Below, in pieces: positions 14,930 to 25,557 of a stretch of DNA of 64,000 nucleotides (its first letter is position 1; each line of letters opens with the position of its first letter). Position numbers and translations under genes: made by a program. The notes beneath the pieces were generated by a model. It had not been told where the DNA came from and did not search any database. It saw only the letters and a program-made list of their open reading frames with translations. Source of the stretch: Blattamonas nauphoetae (taxonomy: Eukaryota > Preaxostyla > Oxymonadida); contig JARBJD010000035.1 in assembly GCA_033064195.1 (NCBI GenBank), positions 248,001 through 312,000 of the forward strand, written 5' to 3'.

Positions 14930-16272
14930 TTATTGCTGGAGTATTGAGAAGAAGTATTCGCTCTGAATAAGGAATAATAATCGTACAAGAATCAAGCACA
15001 CCTCAAGAGCACCATCTTCTGGCAAATCAGTGCAATGGACTGAGTTTTTAATGTTATCGTGTCCAAAGAGAGCCCTCAATGACTGTGGTCGAAGTGTCTT
15101 GGCAACTTCAGGATCGGATGGACCTGTGAACTCTCTAAAGGCCTAAATAAACCATAGACGAATGAGTCAAATGAGAAGGAGTTCAATCATACCATCACGA
15201 TATCATCACTGGTTCCAGCGACTTCGAAAGCTACTAATGGTCCATTGCAGAGTTCTTCCACCATTTTGGCACACTCTGGAACAACAGTATTGTAGACCTC
15301 ATAAAACTCAGTTGCATCGGCTTTGTTTAGTTGGAACATTTCGATTGCTGAAACCATGAATGAGTTTTCTTGGGTGTGTTTGAGAATTTTGCCAATAAGA
15401 CCTTAACAAAGGAAATGATGATGAAGAGATCAAACCTTCAGAGACAGCATGTGGGAGAATGACACCACACGTGCAATTTGTGAGCATGGCGGTCGAGATC
15501 CATCGCTGTTCAAAAATCATTCTGATGCACTGAACAAAACGTTGAAACACCAAACAAAAAACAAACATTCTGCGCGTATTGACGATCAGGTGCAATGAAC
15601 ATGCCAGGCTTCCCTTCAGAGATTCCAAAACGAGACCTGAAATTTGGGAAGAGATTATTCACAGTTGAAATGGCTCCTCGTCCGTTATATCCAACAGCGA
15701 TGGTCATTTGACTTGCTACTGATTGGCATTGTTCTTGATAAGAGGATTGACTTTTTTCTGAGGAGAAGAGAACTTCTGCACTTTCCTTATCCAACGCCAG
15801 TGATTTGATGTGAGAAATGGTCAAAGATTCTTGTTCAAGTTTCGCAATGATTTCACCAGCACGGTCGACCGCTTCTGGTCGAATGAGGATGAATCCTTGT
15901 TCGAGAGCATTCTCGATTGCTTCTTTCGTTTCCTGGTCGGCATAAGAAACAATGCGGAGTTGTCGACTGAATATAACGATTGTAGCATCCAAGAACAAGT
16001 TCTTTAGTTTGACATCAGGGTACGAAGCTCTCTTTAAGAACTGACGTTTCGTCCTTTTGTCAATCTGTGTTTGAAGCCGAAGAAGGAAGGTAAATATCGC
16101 AAGATTTCATCAAAAATGTGACATAAATAGCACCACAAACCATTTCGATTGTTTGATCTTTGGTAAAGTAGAGAAGACAATACTCCCTGTTCAAACTCGC
16201 TAATTCGTCAAACCAGACGACATTGAAAGCATAACGCAAATCATTTGGATCATGAAGATGATTAACGAACAT
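14930..16272 (-). CDS. NME7: NME7: DM10 domain plus two NDP-kinase domains
   Basis: NME7 is a gamma-tubulin-ring-complex and axonemal doublet-lumen protein of the nucleoside diphosphate kinase family. Exon 1 (16141-16272) starts MFVNHLHDP and encodes a DM10 domain (SLNREYCLLYFTKDQTIEM). After a 76-nt intron (16065-16140) the frame continues IDKRTKRQFLKR and FSRQLRIVSYADQ, then the first NDK domain (ILIRPEAVDRAGEIIAKLEQ). Later exons give the second NDK domain: LTNCTCGVILPHAVSEG, LIGKILKH, YEVYNTVVPE, FREFTGPSDPEVA, LRPQSLRALFG and NSVHCTDLPEDGALE, ending SEYFFSILQQ. Every segment aligns in order with human NME7. I infer six exons with 33-80-nt introns. The stop codon overlaps a canonical AATAAA. 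The gene is divergent from the 16409 gene (136 bp between start codons) and lies just upstream of HYDIN in the same orientation. Confidence 0.95.
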
Positions 16273-16408
16273 TGCAAATGAAGTTGAGTTGGTTTCAGGT
16301 CAGGAAGACAGAAGGAACAGAAGTTGTTGAAACTCGCCCTAAATTATTTGAAACAGCCCGATCTTTCTTGGGGAGATCCAGCAGTTTTGATCGTGGAACA
16401 GAAACGGG

Positions 16409-19400
16409 ATGGGATTCGAAATTGCTGGACAAGCTGATTGTATGTATTTGGCGTATGCCCTCACGATTGCTCGACATTTGCGACGAAACCTTCCTCACTT
16501 CGAGTATATCGTCATTCTCAAGAGTCCGGATGAATGGCCTCGATACATCGCTGAAACACAACAACTTTATGGTTTCAAGCAGCCGGTATCTCCAGTTATC
16601 ATGGAAGAGGGAAGATTGATTGGTGGATTGAAAGAATGGAAAGAATTGGTATGATTTCATCTTCGACTTTCCATCATTCCCTATCTTACAGGTTAAATCG
16701 AGATATAACACAGTTATTAACCTTACTGATGAGCAATGTAAGGAAATTGCGAAGGAAGTTTACCAAGAATTTCTTGAAGCCCGTCGAAAGGAACAGACTC
16801 GAGTATTCTTCCATTTCTTTCTGATTCCTTGGCATATTTACCTTTCTTCGCTAGAAACTCGCTGAAAAGACACGTGCTATCGTAGAACAAGAATCAGATC
16901 TCTTTACAGATGCTGTCAGGACGACAATTGCGCTGTCACATGTTTTCTCTTTTTTGTCTCAATTTATCTCTCTCGCATCGCGTAGCATACTGATGCCTTT
17001 CTACCACATGTCAATGTATTGGCCTCCGTTACTGCAAATTGTGATTCATTGCTTCAAAAACTTCAAACCAACATTATTGAACTTCAAAAAGAAAGACAGT
17101 CTGGATTTCTCTCATACAATCAAATCTCATTTTGTTCAACAGTAATCTGGAGGATCTGGCTCTACGAGATGCTATTTCAAAGAAAAATGCTCAGCTGGCA
17201 TTGGAATGGATTGCAGCGAAGGCGATCGAAGATGAAGCAAAAGAACTTGAAACACAACTTCTCGCTGAAGAGGCTGCAGGTATGAATTCAACACTTTCTG
17301 ATATTTTTGGGTGTGTATTCGTTCATTTGCAGCAAAGAAAAAAGCAGCAACCAAAGCAAAGTCTGCGAAGAAGAAGAAAAGGAAAGGAGCCAAAGAAGAT
17401 GACGAAGATGAACCAGAAGAACCCGAGAAAGAACGGGCCACAACGCCAAAGACGAAAAAGAAAGGAAAGAAGGGAGCTCAAGATAATCAACTGTCTCCTG
17501 ACACGATCAAGGTTCACCCTTTATTCTTTTGTCCATTGCTCATAGAAATCTCTCGATGCGGAGCTGAAAATGAATCAGCAGAAGAGACTCGAACATAAAC
17601 AAAAAATGGAACTCCTTCGTGCTGAATGCGAAGTGTATTCCACAACGGTTTCAACGATCAATTTTGTCATCATTTTCTGGTTTATGTAGATTGCACAACT
17701 CCTTCAAACAACATACCCCGAACCTATTGTTGTTGTAAAAAAGAAAGAGAAAAAGAAGGACACTGAAGAAGAAGGAGAAGAGGAAGACGAAGCAGAACAA
17801 GAAGAGGAGGAAGAAAAGGTAGAGGAAGAAGAAGAGGAGGAAGAGGAAGAAGGTGCAACCAAACAAAAGAAACGAAAAGAAGATGTGACTGGAGTTGTGA
17901 GAAATGGGCAATACATCCCTCTGTCAACGCAGGGATTCTTGAGGAAAAAGAAAGATGAAGAAAAGTCAATGATCAAAACAATCCCTGTTCTTGATGATCC
18001 TGCCAAGAAAGATGATATTGTGAAGCAGGCGCTGGATTTATTCGAACAGGAAAGACAACATCGAAGAACTCTTCATCAACAACAAAGAAATCGTCCAATC
18101 GCAAAGAAACAAGGCGATGACAATCTTTCAGAAGATGAAGATGAAGCCCTTCTCAAGCAACTTGTTGATTGTGATTCTTGTGATCAAGATGATCCCGAAG
18201 ATGATGAGAAAGATGAAGACGAACAGACCACAGCCAAGCACAACGAATATCTCACACAGAACGTTTCTGACCGCACTCTTTCACATGCAAATCTCTACCT
18301 TTCCTTCAAACAAATCAAAGAACGCACATTAAAGTCAAAAGAAGACAAATCTGTAACTTCAGCCATCTTGACCGGAAAGAAGCGTCGTGTTGCATTCAAA
18401 GCTGCGAAAGATGGTCTTATGAAGCAGCTCAACAAGGGCGAACCGATCAATGCTTTGGCACTCACATCGGATCCGCTCGATAACGCACTCCTCCCGTTTC
18501 CCGTTCTCCCACAACACCATTCCTTCAAACTCTCTTCGTCCCTCACCGCCATCCGCGACACCACCCCGTCTTTCATAAAGTCGGCACTCACATCAGGTTG
18601 TGCCACGGTCACCGAGACGCCGACTGAAGAGACCGAACCAACAATCTCTGAACCACCTCAACTCCCGCCCTTCCTCACACACTCCTTCAAAGACCAGAAC
18701 CTCAGTCACCTCACGAAGTACCTCAACGCGTCCATCGAATTCCTCCAAAATGCAATGGACACAGTTCCGCCGTTCCCCGCCCCAGTCTCGAAAGAGATCA
18801 AGTGCAAGTCAGAATCGAAATCGAATCCTCCCTCGCCTGGAAAAACTGCGCCTGTCGATTTCAGACTGTCGAGAGTGCTTGACCTGATCGAGCAGTGCAT
18901 TCAAGAGGTCGAGGAAGAGGAGCCAGAGGAAGGGCAGTCGTGCACGCCGAACTGCCCGATCTGCGGACAGAAGCATGGCGAGGGAGAGAGCCACGAGGAT
19001 CAGGACAAGATCTACACGTCGCTGGAGACGATTGTGGGATCGCTCCTGGCAATTTCGACGGCTGGTGCGGAGATCATTAAAACTGGCGATCCCAACATCA
19101 CTGAATTGAAGGGGACAAGATGTCTGAAGCAAGCCTTCCAGAATCTCAGAATGTTCATCTCGGCCACCCCACCATCAGGCCAATCGCCGATGTCTTCACT
19201 CACTTCACATGCTGACCCACTCTCACAACTCTTCAACTGGAAGCATATTCTTGAAGTGGCACCAGTGACTGGCCGATCATGTCCTGCTCTGAATGCCATC
19301 AAAACCACACAACCGTCATTCACGTGCCGCTTCCTTCTCTTCAAGAAACTCCCAGAGTCTGCCTCGGAGGAACTGAAGGCCGCGTGGAATGCAGCGCGGA

Positions 19401-20884
19401 AACAGGAGGGTGTTGTGACTGCGAAGTCTCGTGTAAGCTCAGCTCGGTCTCATGCGTCTCAGAACGAGGCCGAAGAAGGGGATGGGGAAGAGGAGGGCGG
19501 GGAGAAGCCGGCCAAACCAGACACCGCGTCGGATGAGCCCATCCTCACCGAAGAAAACACGTCGGGGAAGCGTGTCTACACTCTCCCGCCGACAGCCCTT
19601 ATCGGCACTCCTGTCCCCAAGTCGCCGCCTCAGATCATCATCACCGCTGAGCCTCAGAACACACCAGAAGGCTCTCCATCCGAACAGCACGGTGCCGCTC
19701 CTGCCGCCGAAGGAGAGAATCCGGCACCAGCCGAGCAGGTTCGTGTTGCAGCGTTGCCTGTACCGCTGGAGGGTGGGGTTTTGATGGAGAAGATTGCGCC
19801 GTTTGTTGTGCTTTACCGCTTCCTCTGCGAGCTGTGGATGAGTTGGTGCGAGCAGACAACCACGGGATGGCTGATGCTGTTTGAGAAGTACATTGGAATG
19901 TGGGATGTGGAGACAGAGAAGAAGAAGGCGGAGGAAGAGAGTGTGCGAGAAGAGGGGGACGCTGTGGAGGAAGTCTCGTCTCCACAGGTCGAGGAGGAAG
20001 AGCCAGAGCCTCTCGCATCGAATCCTCCGTCTCGCGTTGGGTCTCGTCCTCAGACGGAGCGTGGATCTCAGTCGTCTGTCCCTCGTCTTCCAACCGCCGG
20101 TCTCGAACAGGACGAGGCAGACTTGAATTTCACTCAGGACAGCACAGCGAAGGGAGACTCGTCGAACGCGCAGGAAGAGAAGGAGAAAGAGGAGTCCCCG
20201 TTTTTGATCACAACCACCGTCCGACGGTTCATTACGGACAACAGTATCTCTGCTCTCATTTTGAAGCGACCGGGCCCTCTCCCGACACACTGGACGCCGC
20301 ACCCGAGGCAGATTTTCCATGTGACGAATGTGAAGGGCACGGAGGAGAAGAAGGAGAGCAAAGCGGATGAGGAAGGCGATGAGAAGGGGCTGATGAAGAC
20401 AGTCAACATCCCGAGATGGTGGGTGGACAAGGATATCACAATCACACGGCCCGACATTCCGAAAAAGGTAGATCTGACAAAGACAACACTCCTCGTCGAT
20501 CCAACAGAACTGGCGAAACGACACAACAGCACGAAAGCTCAACGATTGATGGTTGTGCTGCATGGAATGGTGCAATCGGTGAGGGACTTGTCGTGGCTGA
20601 GGTGGGATGCTGGAGAGGAGAAGGCGGGGGTGGATGAAGGAGAGATTCTGAGTCGTGTTCAGGTGTGGCAAACAGACCCCACGCTGTGGAGGGTTGATCT
20701 GCCTGTTGTGAAACCAACACCAACACCAATTGATCAGGCAAGGGTGTTTGCAACAACAATTATCAAGCGGGAAGAGCAAAAGATTCGGCAGGAGAAGGAA
20801 GAGAAGGATAAGGAAGAGGAGCGGAAACGGAAAGAAAAGGAAGCTGCCCTCAACGCCAAAAAGAAGAAGAAGAAAGCTGGATAA
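16409..20884 (+). CDS. Large charged protein with MDH1B-type N-terminal domain, 8 exons
   Basis: Start ATG at 16409 gives MGFEIAGQADCMYLAYAL, which aligns with the N-terminal thioredoxin-like domain of malate dehydrogenase 1B (MAKFVIAGRADCPYYAK type), continuing through YIVILKSPDEWPRYI to RLIGGLKEWKEL. No malate dehydrogenase domain follows. Splicing at GT-AG borders (16649-16691, then after QTR, DA, KERQ/H, AEEAA, DTIK and ECE) links Lys/Glu-rich exons to a final 3.2-kb exon from about 17691. That exon carries acidic and basic low-complexity tracts, a Cys cluster (CTPNCPICGQKH near 18940) that could bind a metal, a hydrophobic Trp-rich segment (FLCELWMSWCEQTT) and a conserved-looking C-terminal region (TVNIPRWWVDKDITI, DLSWLRWD, VWQTDPTLWRVDLP) before a Lys-rich tail. 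Total is about 1,370 residues. Divergent from NME7 and near HYDIN, so a flagellar role is plausible, but I do not recognise the C-terminal part. Confidence 0.8.
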
Positions 20885-21044
20885 TGAAAGGCAGCGCACA
20901 GCATACCACTCTTTTTTTCGTCGACTTTTTTAAAATAGGATTGAGAAGAGAAGAATCACTGGGAACACTTAAGGGTGATGTGTACGGGACAGTGCAACAG
21001 TTTTATGGAGCTTGTCAAAGAAATAAGAAAAGTAGAATTGAAAA

Positions 21045-22062
21045 TTAGAGGACAGTGCAGCCATCTTCCTTGGTCAGGCACGATCGGATGGCCTCCTCGA
21101 AAACTTCCTTCACACCCATGTTTGACATAGCAGAGCACTCCATATACTTGACAGCACCGATCGACTTCGCTAACTGTTTGCCTTCGTCTTGAGAGATGAG
21201 ACCAGACGCACCGGATTGGCGAAGATCACCCTTTGTTCCAACAAGAATCATTTTGCTTTTCTTGTCGAGGTGTTGCTTCAACTCTGGAATCCATTTTGTT
21301 CTGACGTTCTCAAATGACGGGCGGTTATCGATACCGAAAAGAACAAGTGTGATGTCGGTGTTTGGATAGCTGAATGGGCGAATGGCATCGAATTCCTCCT
21401 GACCTGAAAACGGAAGATGAAGGCACCAGAAAGGGAAGAAAGATCAAATAGTTTGTGAGTTGTTGATGGGAAGATAGAAGACATGCCTGCTGTATCCCAA
21501 AGTGAGAGGAAAAGTTTCTTGTTGCCGACTGGAATTTGGCACACATAATTGTCGAACACACTGGAAAAAAATAGAGAGCAATGCAAAAAGGAAATATAAA
21601 GGAAGAGTGGATGAACATACGCTGTAGAGTGCAGGATAATGTGGAAGGAGGTGAACGGTTAGTAAGAGTGAAATTTGGTGAAAGAAGGAGAAATCAAACT
21701 TGGGACGTATTCTACAATATGAACGATTGGTGAGGGTTGTGGTCGGAATTGTTTGGAAGGACAATTGAAATGAAATAAATCGGAAACCTCTTGGGAATTC
21801 TCCCTTCGCGTAGACTTGAGAATAAGTGGAAAAAATAAGTTAAAATGAGTAAAATCGCAGACCCATCAGCAAGCACGTTTTACCAACGGCACCATCACCA
21901 ACGATGACGAGTTTTTTCTGTGAGACGGTAGACGGTATTAAAATGGAAGATGATGGAAAATTACGTGAATAATTTGAAGAAAAGAATGAAAAGCGAAAAA
22001 GATGGGGGCTCCCTTGATGATGGAACCTAACATACACGAATTTCACCTGAATCTGCAGACAT
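21045..22062 (-). CDS. Rho/Rac-family small GTPase with a one-nucleotide exon
   Basis: Rho-family GTPases switch between GDP and GTP forms to control actin and membrane traffic. The spliced product is 184 residues: MSADSGEIRK, P-loop GDGAVGKT (16-23), switch I EYVPTVFDNY (37-46), switch II LWDTAGQEEF, G4 motif GTKGDL (TKxDL form), G5 ECSA and C-terminal CTVL, a CAAX box whose final Leu predicts geranylgeranylation. Exons: 22036-22062, 21863-21917, 21788-21814, 21700-21711 (12 nt), 21621 (1 nt), 21487-21560 and 21045-21403; they total 555 nt, exactly 185 codons. The intron 21404-21486 uses a GC donor (GCATGT). Codon 41, the invariant switch-I Thr, is split over three exons (A, C, T). Other splice choices either break the frame or delete the effector loop. 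Convergent with the gene ending at 20884. Confidence 0.93.
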
Positions 22063-22232
22063 TGATCAACTCACCCATTATCTCGCTCTTGTCCAGAAAC
22101 GGGTCGAATCAGTTCGATGTAACTTTCTCATGTATTTTTGCATTGATGGAATTATTCTGTTTGGGAAGAGGCATTGAAGAAATAGAAGCAAGGTATAAAA
22201 TTCATGAAATGTTCAGATTGATCTCGAAGAGA

Positions 22233-23906
22233 TCAACGGAGTGCCTGAACTTGTTCAATGAGTCTGAGCCCATCTCTCTGATCGATTTCCAAAATACGGA
22301 AGAGTCGAAATTGAAATTGTTCATCGTTGAGCAAATCCTCGCGAAGGGTTGGATGTCTCAACTTCAGAAAATGAATAGGAATGTCGAGCGAGATAGTGAC
22401 TAAACACAAAATAGCTGTCCATTCAAGGGGTGTCAGTTCTCTGATGAATCGTTGATCACCAGAGTCGACTCGAATCCAGCCTGATTCATTCTTCTGTGGC
22501 GGCCTCAGTCGAGAGGCTAAAAAATGTGAAATTTCTCGAGATGTATTGACGCATGTTGGACACATGCCTTTCTGTTTGCAGGGATGGTTCATTTTTATCT
22601 TTTTATGGTTGAGATGAGATAGTACACCGGTTTCGAGCGCCGCGTTGTGACGATATGCCTCAGCGTACGTCACTTTCGTAACAAACGAAAAGAAGATGGA
22701 ATCGAGGCAATGAGAAATATGAGATACAACATGTGAATGGATATATTTGCGTCGGGAGTTGAGGACAGAAATTTGGTTTGGGTCGAGAGTGAGAGGAGAA
22801 TCTGGAATCGGCTTCAGGAAGAAAGACTGAAAGAGCATATTCGATAAAGTGGCAATATGGCGCTCGTTTGTCTTGACTGGAAACTGTGTTGGTGGGGTTT
22901 GTTCTTCGTAATGAGTGAATGAAGGATTTACCAGTTCATTCACTTCTTTTGGGTTTGCGTGAGCATTTGGTTGATTATAAACATTTGTGTGCAACATCTG
23001 TGAATCATCCCACAATTTGGAAATTTCTTCATTGCTATGACCCAATTCCTTCATAATTTCGAAGAACTCCTGTTTGTCCTCTTCAAGCTGGATGTTGTGA
23101 GTTGAATTTTGCTCAACATCCGACTCTTCTTCATCAAAAACTTGTGATGAGTCACCAGAAGTGATATTGTCTTGGTTCTCTGAATGACGGAAGGTCCATT
23201 CGACAGTTTTGGATCGTGAGATTGACGAGAGGTCTTCCCTCGATGAAAGATTGAAAACACCAACTGCAGGCTGGTCTGATCGAGTAAATTCAGTCACCAT
23301 CCGCCTCATTTCCGTTTCTTCGTCTTCATCATCGTGTTCTTGGACTTGGAGAGAGAGGTCAATTGGTTGGTGTATTTTGAGGAGGTTAGAGTCTGGAACT
23401 CCGTAAAGGGGAGGGTTTCCTGACACATCTTTTAGCATACCAGGAGAATCATTGCGGGATTTCGGCTCAAGGGTAGAGTTGTCAACTGAGAGGTCTGAAA
23501 GCTGATGCTGGATGACTGTATTTGCATCTTTGTTTTCCCGGGGCGACAAGATATAAACAAGGTGTTGGGCATCTCTTATCTGTTTTTGTGTGATGTTTTG
23601 AGGTTCAGACGAGAGTGAATTCATGAGAGATTTCGTCTTGTTTTGGCATTCGATTGAATGGAACCGACGAAGATCTGGATTATTGAATGTCTGTTTCAGA
23701 CTGTGTCGTACACTTGTGAGATCATAATGACATGAAAGATTACTGCATTTTTGGTTCGATTCACGTTCTTCAAGAACTACCTCCAGGTCCTGTTTGGTAA
23801 GGACATTTTTCAGGAGTGAGAAATAAGATTGATCTAACTCCTGATCAATTAACGCGGTCTGGATCATGTATACGTATGTTTTGAATGTCTCAGGGCTGTT
23901 ATCCAT
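22233..23906 (-). CDS. RPAP2: RPAP2/Rtr1-like protein, predicted RNA Pol II CTD phosphatase family
   Basis: Single-exon frame of 557 residues starting MDNSPETFKTYVYMIQ. Residues about 40-90 read DLEVVLEERESNQKCSNLSC followed by FHSIECQNK: C54-x4-C59 and H83-x3-C87, close to the zinc-binding core of the Rtr1/RPAP2 family, which has the preceding EER motif and normally C-x3-C as the second pair. Family members dephosphorylate Ser5 of the Pol II C-terminal domain and help import the polymerase. The rest is acidic and Ser/Asn-rich, with a second Cys pair (PCKQKGMCPTC) around 22570 and a hydrophobic C-terminal helical region (LEWTAILCLVTISLDIPIHF). The family call rests on the short motif only; the remainder is unrecognised. 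Divergent from the gene at 24061 with 154 bp between start codons. Confidence 0.6.
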   Translation of the reverse strand: MDNSPETFKTYVYMIQTALIDQELDQSYFSLLKNVLTKQDLEVVLEERESNQKCSNLSCHYDLTSVRHSLKQTFNNPDLRRFHSIECQNKTKSLMNSLSSEPQNITQKQIRDAQHLVYILSPRENKDANTVIQHQLSDLSVDNSTLEPKSRNDSPGMLKDVSGNPPLYGVPDSNLLKIHQPIDLSLQVQEHDDEDEETEMRRMVTEFTRSDQPAVGVFNLSSREDLSSISRSKTVEWTFRHSENQDNITSGDSSQVFDEEESDVEQNSTHNIQLEEDKQEFFEIMKELGHSNEEISKLWDDSQMLHTNVYNQPNAHANPKEVNELVNPSFTHYEEQTPPTQFPVKTNERHIATLSNMLFQSFFLKPIPDSPLTLDPNQISVLNSRRKYIHSHVVSHISHCLDSIFFSFVTKVTYAEAYRHNAALETGVLSHLNHKKIKMNHPCKQKGMCPTCVNTSREISHFLASRLRPPQKNESGWIRVDSGDQRFIRELTPLEWTAILCLVTISLDIPIHFLKLRHPTLREDLLNDEQFQFRLFRILEIDQRDGLRLIEQVQALR

Positions 23907-24060
23907 CTTTGTCTTGGTGATTCAGCAAAAAAAAACTATGGATACATATCCCATTTATCTCTAAACGACACAATCTTCGTAGCCATCTTCGTTTTCTGAT
24001 GTATTATCAATTTTTTCCACATATTTTCTTCTTCTGTTCTCTTTAAGTTTAAATTCGTCA

Positions 24061-25506
24061 ATGTCGGAAAACACCCCCTCTCAAGTAATTAATACCTTCT
24101 TAGAACAGCGTATGAATTAATTCTCACATTATATTCCCAATGGAATCCTGTTTTCAATTTCATCTCTCGTTTTTGGTGCGTATTCTTTCCCATTTATCAT
24201 CAATTCCCCATCACTCTGTCACTCTCCTCCTCATTATGTATATACAGGAACACCTGTTCCTGAGGGACAATTTCCTCTCTATGAAATGACTCCCACCCCA
24301 CTTCTCCCTCAAAATCATCCTATAACACCGATTCCAGCTCCACAACTTCCTATTCGCGAAACTCCAGAAATTACTCCGATACAGAATGATCATCTTTCAG
24401 AAACAATTTCAGTAGAACCATACTATGCTGTTTTTCAAACCCCCTCGATCGATATTCTCACAAGTCAAGCAACACCAACTAATCTTCCTCCGCAACCGGC
24501 TCAGCCATTTCAACGCCCAAATCGAGCTTTTTTCAACGCTGTACAACTGGAATCACCAACATATTTTTCTCTGCCACCGTCTCCACCGATGGAAACTGCT
24601 CGTACACCAGAGCCACCTGTCCCATCACCTGACAAACAAGCATCTCCTCAACAAACACAAATACCAACTCCAATTCTTCCAGATCAGATCTCTCCTCCAT
24701 CGGTTGTAACAGTTGAAACGATTCGTGCAGCCCAACATACACAGCCACGACAACAAACGCCACCTCTTCTCACCACCCCAACTCAACCAATATCACACAT
24801 TTCTCCTCTTCCGCCTTCATCGCTTTCGTCTTATCATTCTCCATCTCAGCTTTCACCACCCAATCCCTCACCTCAACCATCAATCTCAAGCCCACCGCAG
24901 CCACCACCAGAAAATCCTCAAATAGCTCAAGCACAGGATCAAATCCCTCAACGAACCATTATTCCATCTCCACGCGCTCCACAACCCTCTCCAGAGCGAC
25001 CAATGATTCAGGTTCGGCCAATCCAGACACAACTCATCATCGGTCCTCGAGGACTGACTCACCAACGACCGTTCAATGAACCAATCAAACGAAGAGAGGC
25101 CTCGGGAAGAAAAGCTGGAGATGTACTTCGAAAAACTCAGATTGCCAATCGATATAATGCCTTCAGTGGCCAGCATTTGCAGAACAAAACTAAAGACATC
25201 CTGCAGGAGGCTCTGGGATTATTTCTTCAGGAAATGCACACTCAAATCAGGGAAGATTTTAAGAGGCGCAATTCGTTCTCGCCAACAGAAATTGATCGAA
25301 GCGATGTAATGCTGTTTTTGGTGAAGACCAAGCTGGTCACGAAGGCGACGTCGATAGAGCCGTCCGAGCTCGATATTTTGTACAACTTGGAATGCAGAAA
25401 GCATCTTCCGCGGGATTATTGGTCGAATCAAGGCACGTTCTTTGATGAATGGGAAATTCAGCAAGCTTCTCAGAGCAGCTCAAGTCAAACAAGCTTACGA
25501 CATTAA
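24061..25506 (+). CDS. Proline-rich protein with conserved-looking C-terminal helical domain
   Basis: The best start is ATG 24061 (MSENTPSQ), spliced over 24085-24264 to GQFPLYEM, which keeps phase; the downstream ATG at 24286 is the alternative. About 414 residues. The first two thirds are a Pro/Gln/Ser/Thr-rich disordered region (many PPQP, SPLPPSS and PQPS blocks). The C-terminal 130 residues are different in character: basic (IKRREASGRKAGDVLRKTQ), then a run of predicted helices (LQNKTKDILQEALGLFLQEM and SPTEIDRSDVMLFLVKTKL), ending in YWSNQGTFFDEWEIQQ. The helix pattern faintly recalls histone-fold transcription subunits, but I would not assign it. The stop lies 51 bp before the next gene's start on the same strand. 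Confidence 0.7.
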
Positions 25507-25557
25507 TTTCTTTGTTTTATGACACTTCCAATTCATAATTTCTGCATACTCTCAACA

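Noticed and set aside
19439-20899. 486-residue minus-strand frame opposite the 16409-20884 gene
   Set aside because: Antisense shadow of a Glu/Lys-rich exon, giving Leu/Arg-rich nonsense.
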